Source: a virus. Taken from it: a DNA stretch of 21,015 nucleotides. The stretch lies in IMG/VR virus record IMGVR_UViG_3300006954_000005, positions 1 to 21,015 of that record; one strand, given 5' to 3'. Positions 20,852 through 21,015 of the stretch are shown one piece after another (positions within the stretch are counted from its first letter, which is position 1; every line of letters starts with the position of its first letter). Made by a program: the position numbers and the translations under genes. The notes below the pieces were generated by a model, which was given only the letters and a program-made list of their open reading frames with translations, made no database searches and had not been told where the DNA came from.

Positions 20852-21015
20852 AACATGGGGCCGTTCTTGTCTCCATATCTATACTGAAACTGATCTATGA
20901 CTCGTCCCGATGTAACAGGCGGTATAACGACATCAACCCGTGCCCCGATACTGCCTGCGATGTGGGCGATGGTCTGGGGTACTGTAACCACCTTCTCCAG
21001 ATTTGCGCAGATCCC
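20797..21015 (-). CDS. GT9-like glycosyltransferase, C-terminal part only
   Basis: The reading frame is open to the window edge, so only the last 72 codons of a longer gene are present. An internal GTG at 20991 could be mistaken for a start, but the frame is open upstream of it (Gly-Ile-Cys-Ala-Asn-Leu-Glu-Lys-Val) and those residues fit the family. The segment VTVPQTIAHIAGSIGARV followed by a Trp-Tyr-Pro-Asn-Val motif resembles the C-terminal nucleotide-sugar-binding half of GT9 (heptosyltransferase-like) GT-B enzymes, which typically read as Asp-Thr-Ser-x-Ala-His-Leu-Ala-Gly-Ala-Leu-Gly and later Pro-Trp-Tyr-Pro. The usual first Asp is replaced here by Pro-Gln. It overlaps the next gene by 55 bases and opens the visible sugar cassette. 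Substrate cannot be predicted. Fold assignment is moderately sure. Confidence 0.6.
   Translation of the reverse strand, partial: GICANLEKVVTVPQTIAHIAGSIGARVDVVIPPVTSGRVIDQFQYRYGDKNGPMLWYPNVNVFQSLREWKSS

Noticed and set aside
1-21015. CRISPR arrays, tRNA genes, insertion sequences, integrase or attachment sites
   Set aside because: I saw no spaced direct repeats, cloverleaf pattern, transposase or recombinase reading frame on either strand.

Overview
The window is a 21 kb piece of a tailed-phage genome (or a prophage), almost certainly of podovirus type. Every gene I accept lies on the minus strand, so the window reads from high to low coordinates. Genes are packed end to end, with ATGA, GTGA, TTGA or TAATG start-stop overlaps at most junctions, and no gene-free stretch exceeds about 50 bases. 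There are no tRNA or rRNA genes, no integrase and no host genes. The host cannot be named from this sequence. By eye GC is about one half, and strong Shine-Dalgarno sequences at several starts indicate a bacterial host.

Region A (21015 to about 16958, upstream): seven consecutive sugar-modification genes. In order of reading they are a GT9-like C-terminus (cut by the window edge), a sialyltransferase-like protein, a GT-A glycosyltransferase with an Asp-Ala-Asp motif, a protein of unnamed family with a paralogue further downstream, a SAM methyltransferase, a second GT-A-like protein and a GT8-like glycosyltransferase. The last overlaps the terminase gene.

Region B (16971 to 13358): DNA packaging, with the large terminase subunit and a 724-residue portal protein that has a long C-terminal coiled coil.

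Region C (13354 to 8445): an unusual stretch between portal and scaffold. It holds a 45-codon GC-rich small ORF, a LamG-like beta-sandwich protein, a zinc-ribbon protein, two probable virion-surface proteins, the second copy of the Region A paralogue, a protein made of Asp-Trp/Tyr-Pro-x-Pro repeats ending in a coiled coil, and a 64-residue small protein.

Region D (8434 to 6592): scaffold and an N4 gp56-type major capsid protein. The capsid start codon and its ribosome-binding site sit inside a perfect 8-bp hairpin, and a rho-independent terminator follows directly after its stop codon.

Region E (6550 to 1): a small hypothetical protein, a head-tail adaptor, a beta-propeller-like tail hub/stabilisation protein, a GNAT-like protein, and three probable internal/DNA-ejection proteins, the last running off the window.

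Taken together this is the late (morphogenesis) operon, transcribed in one direction. The standout features are a glycosylation cassette coupled by overlap to the packaging genes, and a second glycosylation-type gene embedded among putative surface proteins. Both suggest that the phage glycosylates its own virion, which is inference.
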